A stretch of DNA of 64,000 nucleotides. Source: Oceaniferula flava. GTDB taxonomy: Bacteria; Verrucomicrobiota; Verrucomicrobiia; Verrucomicrobiales; Akkermansiaceae. Shown in pieces: positions 42,189 to 51,794 of the stretch. The position numbers were made by a program, and so were the translations under genes. The stretch is from the NCBI RefSeq assembly GCF_016811075.1, contig NZ_JAFBGL010000002.1, positions 124,001-188,000 on the forward strand, given 5' to 3'. The first letter of the stretch is position 1; each line of letters opens with the position of its first letter. Below the pieces are notes generated by a model. The model was not told the origin of the DNA. It was given only the letters and a program-made list of their open reading frames with translations, and did no database searches.

Positions 42189-42893
42189 ATGAGCGCACGC
42201 CAAGTGACTATCCCTGATCAACCCCTCGTGGTGGGGTCCGTAGCATCGTTGAACCACCTTGCGTGCTTGCAGCCGATTGAGCTGCCAGAGCAATGTGATC
42301 TGTTGGAGGTCCGGCTTGATGCCATGGTGGGCCATGAGGAGGCGCTGATGATCGAGCTTGATCGCTTTAAGAACTTCCCTTTGCTGTTTACCGCACGGGC
42401 CGTGAGCGAAGGTGGCTTGGTTGCCTTGTCGGCTGAGGAAAGATCTGAACTGCTGCTGTCTGTGGCCGACCGCGCGACGTGGATCGACGTCGAATTGGCC
42501 TCCTATGATTCCATGCGCGACGCCATTCATGAGATCCGCCTGAAAGAGGTCGGGCTGATTCTTTCCTATCACAATTTTGAAGAGACCCCCGAGGAGTATT
42601 CATTGCAACGGACCGTGGAATTGGCCGAGGAGGCCGACATCGTGAAGCTGGCGGTGATGCACCGCGAGGTGGATGACTTTGCCCGATGCACCCGAGTGCT
42701 GCGGAGAAATGATCACCCGATGTCCTTGATGGGCATGGGGCCGTTAGGTGCGGTTTCCAGATTGCTCTACGCGCAGCATGGATCGTTACTGAACTACGGA
42801 TACCTCGGCGACACTCCTACCGCTCCCGGTCAGTGGCCGGCCAAGATGCTGAAGCAGGCGATTGCGGCTCTCGAACCGATTGTTCGCGTATAG
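42189..42893 (+). CDS. aroD: 3-dehydroquinate dehydratase, type I
   Basis: 234 aa, normal for the type I enzyme. The N-terminal substrate block DLLEVRLDAMVGHEE carries the conserved Glu/Arg. The catalytic base is His in LILSYHNFEETPEE, the Schiff-base Lys is in ADIVKLAVMHREVDDF, and the closing loop is in MSLMGMGPLGAVSRLLYAQH, followed by YGYLGDTPTAPGQWPAKML. It forms 3-dehydroshikimate in the shikimate pathway. It is divergent from hom across about 155 bp and convergent with the helicase gene with 8 bp between stops. No other aro gene is close. Confidence 0.93.
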   Translation: MSARQVTIPDQPLVVGSVASLNHLACLQPIELPEQCDLLEVRLDAMVGHEEALMIELDRFKNFPLLFTARAVSEGGLVALSAEERSELLLSVADRATWIDVELASYDSMRDAIHEIRLKEVGLILSYHNFEETPEEYSLQRTVELAEEADIVKLAVMHREVDDFARCTRVLRRNDHPMSLMGMGPLGAVSRLLYAQHGSLLNYGYLGDTPTAPGQWPAKMLKQAIAALEPIVRV

Positions 42894-42901
42894 CGGAGCA
42901 C

Positions 42902-44911
42902 TCAGTCCTTGATCTGCTGGTTGACCACCTTGATGGGGGCGTCCGGCATGGAGCTGAGGAAGGTTTTGCCGTAAGGTTTGGTCACCACGCGGTTGTCTAA
43001 CAGGACGACCATGCCGCTGTCTTTTTTCGTCCGAATCAAGCGACCTACCCCCTGGCGAAGTTTCAGCACGGCTTCGGGCACCGAGTAATCGACAAATGAG
43101 TTCCCGCCGTCTGCTTCGATCGCTTCCAGCCGAGATGCCACCAAGGGGTGGTCTGGCACGGCGAAGGGGAGTCGCGTTACGATGACATTGGAGAGCGCTT
43201 CGCCCGGCACGTCCACCCCGGCCCAGAAACTATCGGTGCCGAACAGCACGCTGTGGATGTCCTTGCGGAAAATCTCCACCATCTTGTGGCGCGGTGTGCC
43301 GTCGCCTTGCACCAGCAGTCGCCAGTCGTGGTCGAAAAAGAAGTCTTCCATGGCCTCAGCCACATTGCGCATCAGCCGATAGCTGGTGAAGAGCACAAAG
43401 GCCTTGCCTTCAGTGTATTTCAGCACGCGTCCAATCCAGTGGACCAGCGCCTTTTCGTAATCGTCGTGTGAGGGATCGGGCATGGATTTGATCACGTAGA
43501 TCTTCATCTGCTCCTTGTAGTTGAATGGACTGCCAATTTTGACGGCCACGGAGTTTTCGGCTCCCACGCGTTTTCGAAAGTAGCTGAGGTCATCGTCTCC
43601 GGTGCCGAGGGTGGCACTGGTCATGATGCAGGTGCGGCCATCGCCGAACATCATCCGTCGGAGTCGATCCGCCACACGCACCGGTGCGGCGTGAATGCTG
43701 AGCAGGTTACCGTCGCGGCCGCCTTTTTGCACCCAGTAGACGCTGTCATCGTCTTCCTGATCGAGGAAAATTCGGATTCCGGCGTGGATTTCGCGCATTC
43801 GTCGGGCGCCATCCATGAGTTCATTCCTGGTGGTGGAGTCTTTTTCCAAGGCGTCTGCACAATTTTCCACCTCGGTCCATAGCTGACGCAGTGGTTCTGC
43901 GATGGTGTTCTCCACGAAGTCCGGATTGCGCACTCGGAATTCCTTGCTGAACTGGCCGAACTTCACCTGGTGGGAGATGCTGTCGTAAAATTCATCAGCT
44001 GCCTCCAGCGCGCGCTCGGCCGCTTTCATCGACCCGGGATGACGCAGGGCGCGCAGGAGGCCCTTGCGGTTTTTCGGATTGTAGAGCCTTTGGATATCGA
44101 ACTTCAGCCCGGCATGGCTCTGGCTCAGCCCCAGCTGAACGGCGGCCACATGCTCGAGGGTGTGGGCCTCATCGAAGATGACAAAGTCGTCTGGAAAGAG
44201 ATAGCCAAGATCATCATCCGCCAGTTCACCCAGCGCGAAGAGCGAGAAGAACAGGGTGTGATTGAGCACCACCACGTGGGCTTCTTCCATCTGCTTGCGG
44301 GCCTTTTGGTAAAAGCAATTGCCATTGCGGCCGCAGGTTCTGATGGTGCAGACACTGCCTTCACTGCAGACTTGGCTCCAGACTTTGGGGGACGGTTGGA
44401 AATCGAGATCGCTTTTGGTGCCATCATTGGTGCCTTCGGCCCAGTCCCAGATGGCCTTGAGTTCTTCCCCCTCGCTGGTGCTGAAGAGATCACCGGTTTG
44501 GTCCATCGCCCGGCGCAGTCTCAGCGGGCAGAGGTAGTTGCCACGGCCTTTCAGCAGCGCCGCTTTCAAGCCGCCACCGAGGATCTTGTTCGCCAGCGGA
44601 ATGTCCTTGGAGACCAGCTGCTCCTGCAGGTTGATGGTGTGGGTGGAGATCACGGCCTTCCTGCCACTTTCCAAGGCATACTTGGCTGCGGGCAGTAGGT
44701 AGGCGAGCGATTTCCCCACTCCGGTGCCCGCTTCGGCGCAGAGCACGTGCCGATCTTCCAAGGCCTCGGACACCGCCATCGCCATCTGCTGCTGCTCGGG
44801 GCGGAATTCGAAATCAGGCGATGCCGAGAGGCGGCCTGTTTCTGAAAACATGGCTTCCATTTCCTTCAGCAGCTCACCGGGAGCGGCACCTTGTTCTGCA
44901 AATCCGATCAT
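42902..44911 (-). CDS. dinG: DinG-family ATP-dependent DNA helicase (XPD-like, Fe-S)
   Basis: 669 aa. Motif I is CAEAGTGVGKSLAYLLPAAK, then VISTHTINLQEQL (Ia) and VIFDEAHTLEHV (DEAH). The Fe-S domain cysteines are in VCSEGSVCTIRTCGRNGNCF, and the C-terminal motifs include AFVLFTSYRLMRNVAEAMED, VLFGTDSFWAGVDVPGEALS and LRQGVGRLIRTKKDSGMVV. The start MIGFAEQGAAPGELLKEMEA is well placed. Such 5'-3' helicases resolve R-loops, forks or damaged DNA. The gene is divergent from ppc, with about 145 bp between. Confidence 0.93.
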   Translation of the reverse strand: MIGFAEQGAAPGELLKEMEAMFSETGRLSASPDFEFRPEQQQMAMAVSEALEDRHVLCAEAGTGVGKSLAYLLPAAKYALESGRKAVISTHTINLQEQLVSKDIPLANKILGGGLKAALLKGRGNYLCPLRLRRAMDQTGDLFSTSEGEELKAIWDWAEGTNDGTKSDLDFQPSPKVWSQVCSEGSVCTIRTCGRNGNCFYQKARKQMEEAHVVVLNHTLFFSLFALGELADDDLGYLFPDDFVIFDEAHTLEHVAAVQLGLSQSHAGLKFDIQRLYNPKNRKGLLRALRHPGSMKAAERALEAADEFYDSISHQVKFGQFSKEFRVRNPDFVENTIAEPLRQLWTEVENCADALEKDSTTRNELMDGARRMREIHAGIRIFLDQEDDDSVYWVQKGGRDGNLLSIHAAPVRVADRLRRMMFGDGRTCIMTSATLGTGDDDLSYFRKRVGAENSVAVKIGSPFNYKEQMKIYVIKSMPDPSHDDYEKALVHWIGRVLKYTEGKAFVLFTSYRLMRNVAEAMEDFFFDHDWRLLVQGDGTPRHKMVEIFRKDIHSVLFGTDSFWAGVDVPGEALSNVIVTRLPFAVPDHPLVASRLEAIEADGGNSFVDYSVPEAVLKLRQGVGRLIRTKKDSGMVVLLDNRVVTKPYGKTFLSSMPDAPIKVVNQQIKD

Positions 44912-45056
44912 CGTCCGACACAGTCCTACCTCATCGTTTGAACATCGTCCATCACCAACCGCGATTCCTCATGACTAAACTGATCTGGATTCTTTCTCGA
45001 CTCACTCCAAGCTGTCACTGAGGATAAGGCCACGCTGTTTAAACCACGACATTTTC

Positions 45057-47846
45057 ATGAGCCAAGATTCTTCCCTCAACACCACCTCCGAGAAACTCCG
45101 CATTGCCAACCAAGACTATCGCCGTGATGGTTTTGGTGAGCTGGAAGAGCGCCTGCGCTGCCTGATGGATATGCTGGCTGGGTTGCTGGGCAAATCCTCT
45201 CATCTCGCCGAGAGCATTCCGTGGCGTGGCCAGGATATTCGCGATTGCACCAAGGAGCCGGACGAAGCTGCTGTCACCGCCCAGTTGCAGGCGATCTGTT
45301 TTGAAATCCTCAACATGGTCGAGGAGAGGACCTCGCTGAAAATCCGCAACCTTCGCCGTCGTGAGCAAGGGCTGGATGCCGAGCAGGGGATGTTCGCCCA
45401 GGTTCTGAACCGATTGAAAAAGCAAGGGTTCTCCGAGGATGAAGTGCTTGAAGTGCTGCCCACTATTTCGGTCAACCCAGTGCTCACTGCCCACCCGACC
45501 GAGGCCAAGCGCCCGACCGTGCGCGAACGCCACCTGGCACTCTACAAAGACCTCGCGAAGTGGGATCGGAATATTGACGACCAGGAGAAACTGGAGGCCG
45601 TTTTCGAGTCGATCAACGTCACGCTGGAAACGCTCTGGCACACGGGTGAAATCCACGCTGCGCGCCCGAGCTTAGTCGGAGAGCTGCGCCATATCATTTA
45701 CTATCTGCGCGAAGTTTACCCCAATGTCATCGCCCGTCTCGATGCCTCGCTGGAGTCCGCTTGGAAGTGCGCTGGCTGGGATGTGGAAAAACTTCGCGAG
45801 TCTGGAGCTTACCCCAAACTTTGCTTCGGAACCTGGGTGGGTGGGGATCGTGATGGTCACCCGCTGGTCACTGCCGATGTCACCGAGGACACCTTGCTCC
45901 GCCTGCACAGGCACGCGCTACACATCCACGAGCGCGAACTGCGTGCCGCCGCCAATGTGCTAACCCTTTCACCGAACGAAGAGGCGATCCCCGCCGAGCT
46001 GACTGCCCGTATCACCGAGCTCACCGAGAACTTGGGTGCCAAAGGTCAGCGTATCGCGGAAACGAATCCGCGCGAGCCGTGGCGCTGCCTCACCTACCTG
46101 ATGCGCGAGCACTTGATGGGCAAGCAAGGATACACAGGGGTGAGCGAATACTTGGACGATCTGAGCCTGCTGGAAACCACACTCCGCCAGATTGGCGCTG
46201 AGCACACTGCGCGGAATGTGATTCACCCGCTGCGCCGCCTGGCCGAGGTCTTCGGCTTCCATCTGGCGTCTCTCGATATTCGTCAGAACTCCGCCTTCCA
46301 CGACAATGCCGCTGCCCAGATGCTTACCATTGCGGGAGTGGAAGACGGTGAGAACTTTGCCGACTGGCCGGAGGAAAAACGCGTCTCCTTCCTGCTGGAG
46401 GAGTTGCAGAACGAGCGCTTGTTCGCTCCGTGGAAAAGCGATTCGGAGAGCGAGTCTGGAAAAATCATGGACTGCTTTGGCGTCCTGCGGCGTCACGTCC
46501 GCGTCCACGGCCGCGTCTGCCTCGGACCGTATGTGGTCAGCATGACCCGTCAGGTTTCTGACATGCTGTTAGTGCATCTTTTTGCCCGCGAAGGGCTGAT
46601 GGCCGATTACAAGGACGGCTTCTGGGTGAGCCGTATGCCGGTTTGTCCTCTCTTTGAAACTGGCGACGATCTCGATCGTGCAGGTGGCATGGTGAAGTCC
46701 TACCTCTCACTTCCAGCCGGGAAACATTACCTGCGCAAGACCCCCAGTGGACTGTCTTGCATGCCCATCATGGTGGGCTACAGCGATTCTAACAAGGATA
46801 GTGGATTGCTCTCCGGTCAGTGGTCACTGCAGAAAGCGCAGACTGAAATCACCAACGCCTGTTATACCGCGGGTGCTAGCTGCGAGTTTTTCCACGGTCG
46901 TGGTGGCACTATCAGTCGTGGTGCCGGTCCGGTTCAGTGGTTCCTGCGTTCGTTGCCAGCCGGTAGCTTGCGGGGATCGATGCGGGTCACCGAGCAGGGC
47001 GAAGTTATCCCTCGCAAGTACGCTCATCACGCGAATGCTGCGTATAATCTGGAGCTCCTGCTTGCCGGAGTCACCGGTGTCACGGTGGGCAATACCAAGT
47101 TGGAGGCCCCCGAAGGAGCTTCGGCAGATCTCGGCGGTGCCCATTACCAGAAGGTCATGGAATGGCTCTCGACCGAAAGCCGCGCCTATTATCGGACCTT
47201 GTTAGAAGACCCTGGTTTTATCCCGTTTTTCCGCACAGCCACACCGATCGATGCCCTGGAGCACGGTTGTTTTGGTTCCCGTCCATCACGTCGCACCGGC
47301 ACCGCATCGCTCGATGACTTGCGCGCCATTCCTTGGGTGTTTAGCTGGACCCAGGCACGTTATTACATGCCCGGTTGGTTTGGTGTGGGCACCGCCTTGG
47401 AGAAATTGCAGGCGGAAAAACCGGAGGATTTCGACTCCTTGTCGAAGCTGGTCCACGAGGAGCCATTCCTGCGCTACTTGCTGACCAATGTGGAGACCAA
47501 TCTGGTGAGCGCCGACCTCGAGTTGATGACCGCCTATTCCAAATTGGTCCCCGACGAGGAGCTACGCGATCGTTTGCACGGTAAGATTGTCGATGAGTTC
47601 AAACGCACAGAGAAGATGATCAACCAGATCTTCGGATCGTCCTTTGCCGAGCGCCGTCCTCGGATGCTGCGGACTTTGGAAATGCGCGATCTGCCGCTGC
47701 GCTTGCTGCACCAACAACAAGTGAGCCTGCTGAAAGATTGGCGCGCGGCCCAAGAGGCCGGTGACGCCGATGCCCAGGCCACCTTGCTGAATGCCCTGCA
47801 GTATTCGGTCAATGCCATTGCCAGCGGTCTACGCACCACCGGTTAA
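45057..47846 (+). CDS. ppc: Phosphoenolpyruvate carboxylase
   Basis: 929 aa, full length. Catalytic motifs appear in order: VLTAHPTEAKRPTVRERH (His near 143), LVGELRHIIYYLREVYPNVI, FGTWVGGDRDGHPLVT (near 265), MVGYSDSNKDSGLLSGQW (near 575), FFHGRGGTISRGAGP (near 620), GSLRGSMRVTEQGEVIPRKY, SRRTGTASLDDLRAIPWV and FSWTQARYYMPGWFGVG. It carboxylates PEP to oxaloacetate and refills the TCA cycle. The C-terminus ends IASGLRTTG instead of the usual (N)TG, which is normal. There is no Shine-Dalgarno before the ATG (ACATTTTC). Confidence 0.97.
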   Translation: MSQDSSLNTTSEKLRIANQDYRRDGFGELEERLRCLMDMLAGLLGKSSHLAESIPWRGQDIRDCTKEPDEAAVTAQLQAICFEILNMVEERTSLKIRNLRRREQGLDAEQGMFAQVLNRLKKQGFSEDEVLEVLPTISVNPVLTAHPTEAKRPTVRERHLALYKDLAKWDRNIDDQEKLEAVFESINVTLETLWHTGEIHAARPSLVGELRHIIYYLREVYPNVIARLDASLESAWKCAGWDVEKLRESGAYPKLCFGTWVGGDRDGHPLVTADVTEDTLLRLHRHALHIHERELRAAANVLTLSPNEEAIPAELTARITELTENLGAKGQRIAETNPREPWRCLTYLMREHLMGKQGYTGVSEYLDDLSLLETTLRQIGAEHTARNVIHPLRRLAEVFGFHLASLDIRQNSAFHDNAAAQMLTIAGVEDGENFADWPEEKRVSFLLEELQNERLFAPWKSDSESESGKIMDCFGVLRRHVRVHGRVCLGPYVVSMTRQVSDMLLVHLFAREGLMADYKDGFWVSRMPVCPLFETGDDLDRAGGMVKSYLSLPAGKHYLRKTPSGLSCMPIMVGYSDSNKDSGLLSGQWSLQKAQTEITNACYTAGASCEFFHGRGGTISRGAGPVQWFLRSLPAGSLRGSMRVTEQGEVIPRKYAHHANAAYNLELLLAGVTGVTVGNTKLEAPEGASADLGGAHYQKVMEWLSTESRAYYRTLLEDPGFIPFFRTATPIDALEHGCFGSRPSRRTGTASLDDLRAIPWVFSWTQARYYMPGWFGVGTALEKLQAEKPEDFDSLSKLVHEEPFLRYLLTNVETNLVSADLELMTAYSKLVPDEELRDRLHGKIVDEFKRTEKMINQIFGSSFAERRPRMLRTLEMRDLPLRLLHQQQVSLLKDWRAAQEAGDADAQATLLNALQYSVNAIASGLRTTG

Positions 47847-47933
47847 TCACGGCGCAGTGTGCAGATAAATTGAATGGAAATTCGTCGCGACGCGTCGAAT
47901 CGGCTGTATCGTATGATCCAGCCCTCATTCATT

Positions 47934-50045
47934 ATGAAAAAATACACCTCCCTTCTCGCCGCCTCGTCGGTGACCTTGATCTTTTCCGCCTGCGATAAAC
48001 CATCGGTGGCCTCATCGGATCAGCAAGAGTCTCCGTCCATCGAGCATGCCTCCAACCCGGAGCAAAATCAGCTCATTGCGGATCAGGCGGCTAGAATTCG
48101 GGAGTTGGAGGAGAAGGAGCGTCAGGCCCAGGCGGCGCGGATCAAGGAGCTGGAACAGCGCGAACGCGATTTGCTCGCGAGCATCGAAGAGCAAAAACGT
48201 TTGGATGCCATCGCCGCTGAGGATTTAATCGAAGATCAGCCGGTGAAAGCGATCGAGGTGCCGGAGGATGAAATCGTGGAGACTCCAGCCCCATTGGAGG
48301 GGAACTTGGCACTTAGCGAGATCGATTCGGTCTATGAACTGGAGGGAAATCCTTATTTGCCGGAATATCAGCCGCCGTTGGTGGAGGAGATCGATTACAA
48401 TGCCTACGTCGTCTACGATTGGTATCAGCAAGACATCGCTCAAGAACGCGCCTACGCGGAAGCAGAAGCGCGTTGTGAAGTGAGCGTCCGCACAATTATT
48501 CTGACGATCCTTCAGGCTCGCTTGGCCTATGAGAAACATGGCCGGATCGAGCCCCGTCACCGTCGTAGCGACTGGTCTCATCGCCAAAAGCAGTTGGAAC
48601 GTGAGTGGTATGCAGCGAAGCAGCGTGAGAAGGAGTTGGCACAGCTTCGTGAGAAATACAAACGACTGCACGCCAGTCGCGAGCGGATTCGTCAGGAACG
48701 CGAAAGGAAGCTGCGTGAGGCTCGTCGCCGCCATGACTGGCAGCATTATGAAACGGATCGTCGTAAGCAGGTGGAGCGGAATCGCAAGGAAGTGGCCGAG
48801 CGCTGGGAGCGGGAGAAACAACTCCGTGAGCAACGCGCTCGCTTATTCAAGGAACGCAAAGGACGTGATGTCAGCTCACGCACCCGACCCGACGACCGCC
48901 ACGACCGCGCCAAGATGAGCGAGGCAGAGAGGCTGAAACTGGAACTCGAAAAACGCCGTGCCGAACTGGCGCGCCAGGTGGCGGAGCGGAAGAGAAAGGA
49001 TGAAACCGAGCAGCGGAAGCGGGAGGCTGAGCAGTCGGCGCGAAAAAGGAAATACGAAGAGGACCGGGCGAAGCAACAGCGCAAGCTGAACGAGGCTCGT
49101 GCTCAAGAAGCGAGAGAACGCGCAGCTCGCGAAAAAGCAGAGGCTGAACGACTGGAACGCATTCGCCAAATGCGCAAGAAGCCCGCTGGCAATCTCAAGA
49201 AAGCTCAGGAACAACGCGAGCGTGAGCAGGCTGAACAGGCTGCCAAAGAACGCGCCGCCAAGGAGCGCATGGTCAGAGAGAAAGCCGCCCGTGACAAGGC
49301 GGCTCGCGAGAAAGCGGCAGCCGATGAGCGTGCGAAGGCAAAACGTAAGATGGAGGAAGTCCGCGAGCAGGCGGCAAGAGAAAAAGCCGCCCGCGACAAG
49401 GCCGAGGCCGAACGGCTGGAGCGTATCCGCCGGATGCGGAAGAAACCCTCTGGTAATCTGAAGAAGGCTCAGGAACAACGCGAGCAGGCCGAACAAGCCG
49501 CCAAGGAACGCGCTGCCAAGGAGCGCATGGCGAAGGAAAAAGCAGCTCGTGAAAAAGCAGCTGCCGAAGATCGTGCGAAACGTGAACGGCAGGAGGCGGA
49601 ACGCCGCAAGAAGGAGGCTGAGCAAAACGCCCGCGAAGCCAGAGAGAAAAAAGAACGCGACGAACGCCGGGCGAAAGAAAAGCAATCACGCGAGGCCGCC
49701 GAGCGGGCTGTGAGAGAGCGCAAAGCCAAAGAGATGGCCGAGCGAGCCAAGGCCGCACGGGAGCGTGAAAAACGTCAGCGAGCCGCCGAAGAGCAGAAGG
49801 CCCGCGAGGAAGCCGCCCGAAAGCGCGCTGAGGAGGAAGCTAAAAAAGCCCGCCAAGAACGCGAGCGCCAGGAGAAGCTACGCCGTGAGAGAGAACGCCA
49901 GAAGAAGGCCGCCGAGGACGCCGAGCGGGCTAGAAAAGCTCGCGAAAAGGCAGAGCAGGAACGGAAACAAGCCGAAGAAGCCAGGCAGAAGCAGCAACGG
50001 GAAGAGGCTGAGAAGCGTCGGAAAAAGCCCGGTAAACGCAGCTGA
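47934..50045 (+). CDS. Large coiled-coil lipoprotein, Glu/Lys/Arg/Ala-rich with internal duplication
   Basis: 703 aa from the ATG at 47934. The signal peptide II LLAASSVTLIFSAC gives a lipobox FSAC. Residues about 25-170 are mixed with acidic stretches (DSVYELEGNPYLPEYQPPLV). From about 210 the chain is almost pure charged coiled coil of E, K, R and A. A block of about 70 residues is duplicated: KAEAERLERIRQMRKKPAGN followed by LKKAQEQREREQAEQAAKER (DNA about 49126-49340), and again KAEAERLERIRRMRKKPSGN with LKKAQEQREQAEQAAKERAA (about 49375-49580). The second copy is three residues shorter. It probably spans the periplasm or stiffens the envelope. No enzymatic domain is seen. Confidence 0.8.
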   Translation: MKKYTSLLAASSVTLIFSACDKPSVASSDQQESPSIEHASNPEQNQLIADQAARIRELEEKERQAQAARIKELEQRERDLLASIEEQKRLDAIAAEDLIEDQPVKAIEVPEDEIVETPAPLEGNLALSEIDSVYELEGNPYLPEYQPPLVEEIDYNAYVVYDWYQQDIAQERAYAEAEARCEVSVRTIILTILQARLAYEKHGRIEPRHRRSDWSHRQKQLEREWYAAKQREKELAQLREKYKRLHASRERIRQERERKLREARRRHDWQHYETDRRKQVERNRKEVAERWEREKQLREQRARLFKERKGRDVSSRTRPDDRHDRAKMSEAERLKLELEKRRAELARQVAERKRKDETEQRKREAEQSARKRKYEEDRAKQQRKLNEARAQEARERAAREKAEAERLERIRQMRKKPAGNLKKAQEQREREQAEQAAKERAAKERMVREKAARDKAAREKAAADERAKAKRKMEEVREQAAREKAARDKAEAERLERIRRMRKKPSGNLKKAQEQREQAEQAAKERAAKERMAKEKAAREKAAAEDRAKRERQEAERRKKEAEQNAREAREKKERDERRAKEKQSREAAERAVRERKAKEMAERAKAAREREKRQRAAEEQKAREEAARKRAEEEAKKARQERERQEKLRRERERQKKAAEDAERARKAREKAEQERKQAEEARQKQQREEAEKRRKKPGKRS
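49126..49580 (+). repeat. Tandem duplication of about 210 bp inside the coiled-coil gene
   Basis: Two in-frame copies (about 49126-49340 and 49375-49580) encode nearly the same 70 residues, recognisable by RIRxMRKKPxGNLKKAQEQR. Base differences between the copies are frequent, so the duplication is not recent. Confidence 0.8.
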
Positions 50046-50046
50046 T

Positions 50047-50718
50047 CTAGTCGACAGGCACCAGCTCCGCCAGCGACTTGGTTTGCCAGTCGGCCTCGCT
50101 GAAGTCCAGGACGGAGGTCAATCGGTTGGGCACGACGACCACCTGCATCCCTGCTTGGTGGGCGGAGATCATGCCGTTCATTGAGTCTTCGATCACCAGG
50201 CAATCGGAGGGGGCCACGCCCAGCTGCCTGGCGGCTTCCAGATAAAGATCAGGCGCTGGTTTGATCCGTGGGGCATCACCTCTGCAGACGGTGGTGTTGA
50301 AGTTCTTGCTTAGGTCGAGTTTTTCCAACCATCCGTCCACCCAGTGGTGGGACGAGCTGGAAACCACGGCGGTGAGAATGTCAGGGTGTTCGGCCAGGCA
50401 CTCGATCAGTGGCACAGCTCCGGGCATCGCCGGGCTGCCTTCCAAGTTCTTGAGGATGTCCACCTGCCGAGCCGCGTTTTCCGTTTCCCAGTCAAACTGC
50501 TTCCCAGTGAGTTCTTCCAGGTAGGTTTCTGGCGACCAGGTATCAAAATCGCTGCCGATGCATTTCACATAGATCTCCGGTGGCAGCTCCTGACCTTCGC
50601 GCTCGAAGAGGGCTTTCCAGGTCATGTAGATGGGCCATTCCGTGTCTAACACAATGCCGTCAAAATCGAAGAGGACAGCTTTGGCTTCCGTGAAGGCGGG
50701 GTGCAGGTCAGTGATCAT
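50047..50718 (-). CDS. HAD-superfamily phosphatase/phosphoglucomutase-like protein
   Basis: 223 aa. HAD motif I is VLFDFDGIVLDTEWP (DFDG), motif II VVSSSSHHW, the Lys of motif III in RIKPAPDLYLEAARQLGV, and motif IV VIEDSMNGMISAHQAGM. The cap domain is of the beta-phosphoglucomutase type. It likely acts on a sugar phosphate. The gene begins inside the end of the mutarotase gene (ATGA overlap), so the two are translationally coupled in hexose-phosphate metabolism. It is convergent with the coiled-coil gene with 1 bp between stops. Confidence 0.9.
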   Translation of the reverse strand: MITDLHPAFTEAKAVLFDFDGIVLDTEWPIYMTWKALFEREGQELPPEIYVKCIGSDFDTWSPETYLEELTGKQFDWETENAARQVDILKNLEGSPAMPGAVPLIECLAEHPDILTAVVSSSSHHWVDGWLEKLDLSKNFNTTVCRGDAPRIKPAPDLYLEAARQLGVAPSDCLVIEDSMNGMISAHQAGMQVVVVPNRLTSVLDFSEADWQTKSLAELVPVD

Positions 50719-51587
50719 GATGTGGTGGATATGGTGAGGGTGATGGAGTGGGAGTCGCCGGGTGCTAGGGTGATGCTTTGCTCGCGCACATTGCCGGCTT
50801 CGACACAGATGAAGGAGTGAATTTGCTCATCGCTGAGGTCACTCATCGCCTGGCCTTTTTCCTGCCCCGGATTCCAGGTGATGGTGCTGCCGCTTTGTGA
50901 TTTGGCAAGTTGAATTCGTCGGTCGCTATCTGGATCCACGATCGTGAGCCCGGAGGTGGAGCTGTAGATGCGATCGATCTCGTCAGGAAATGTTAAAGCG
51001 CCCTGCTGAATGCCGAGGCTTTCTTCGCCCACGGTGTTGATGTAGTGGCTGCCGTCCAGTCCGAGGACTTCCGTTCGTCGGCTGTCGGCAACATGGAAAT
51101 AACTATGCAGCGCCTCGCTGAATGTTTGCGGCTCGGTGCCGCTGTTGTGGCTGGTCAAGGTGAGCTCGAGCTCTGGCCCGACCACCACTTCCAGTGCTGC
51201 GGTCAGTCCGCCGTCGTCCTGAGGAGGGAGGGAAAAGCGGAGTCGGGTGTGGTCGTCCCCACTGCTGACGCTGTCCAATTGCCAAAATGATATCCGCGCA
51301 TAGCCGTGCGATGGCGATTTCTCAGGATGCGCATTGAACCATGGCCAGCAGATCGGAATACCGCCGCGGATGGCTTTGCCCTCACGAAAAACGGCGGCCC
51401 GGCTGGTGAAAATGACCGGGTCTTGAGCGGTGGGGCAGTAATCGATCAGGTGGGCGCCATGCAGCGCAATGCTGGCGCTGGCGTGCGCGTTGCGAATGTG
51501 CACCACCGGGTATCCCTCGGCTACTTCTTCGAACCAAATGGCGTTCTCAATGCCAAAGCGCTCAGTGAGTTGATTGATCGTCTGCAC
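50715..51587 (-). CDS. D-hexose-6-phosphate mutarotase (aldose 1-epimerase family, YeaD-like)
   Basis: 290 aa from a GTG at 51587 (VQTINQLTERFGIENAIWFE); a TTG at 51623 is in frame. Family blocks are ASASIALHGAHLIDYCPTAQ, GKAIRGGIPICWPWFNAHPE, SHGYARISFWQLDSV, TFSEALHSYFHVADSRRTEV and SFICVEAGNVREQSITLAPG, with the conserved His residues and the Glu in CVEAGN. It interconverts alpha- and beta-glucose-6-phosphate or similar hexose phosphates. It is followed, with ATGA overlap, by a HAD hydrolase. It is divergent from an esterase gene. Confidence 0.9.
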   Translation of the reverse strand: MQTINQLTERFGIENAIWFEEVAEGYPVVHIRNAHASASIALHGAHLIDYCPTAQDPVIFTSRAAVFREGKAIRGGIPICWPWFNAHPEKSPSHGYARISFWQLDSVSSGDDHTRLRFSLPPQDDGGLTAALEVVVGPELELTLTSHNSGTEPQTFSEALHSYFHVADSRRTEVLGLDGSHYINTVGEESLGIQQGALTFPDEIDRIYSSTSGLTIVDPDSDRRIQLAKSQSGSTITWNPGQEKGQAMSDLSDEQIHSFICVEAGNVREQSITLAPGDSHSITLTISTTS

Positions 51588-51794
51588 GGAGAAGACCAGT
51601 AAAGGAGAACCCTGAGGAGGCAAGAAAAAGTGCTTGGGGGAGGTGAAGTTTGCGCATCGACTCAGGGTGGGCGATCGCGGCGATGTCTTTCTAACTCCCG
51701 TCCGAGGTCATGCTTGTGCGTTGCAAGGAGGTAGAAAACTTGCTAATGCCCATATTTGTCAAAATAGAAGCTATCTAGCTTCGCCATCCCACCT

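Noticed and set aside
48225-49758. Long antisense frames rich in Arg, Ser and Leu opposite the coiled-coil lipoprotein
   Set aside because: They mirror the E/K/R/A codon repeats of the real gene (GCN, CGN, AAG) and have no start signals, domains or independent conservation.
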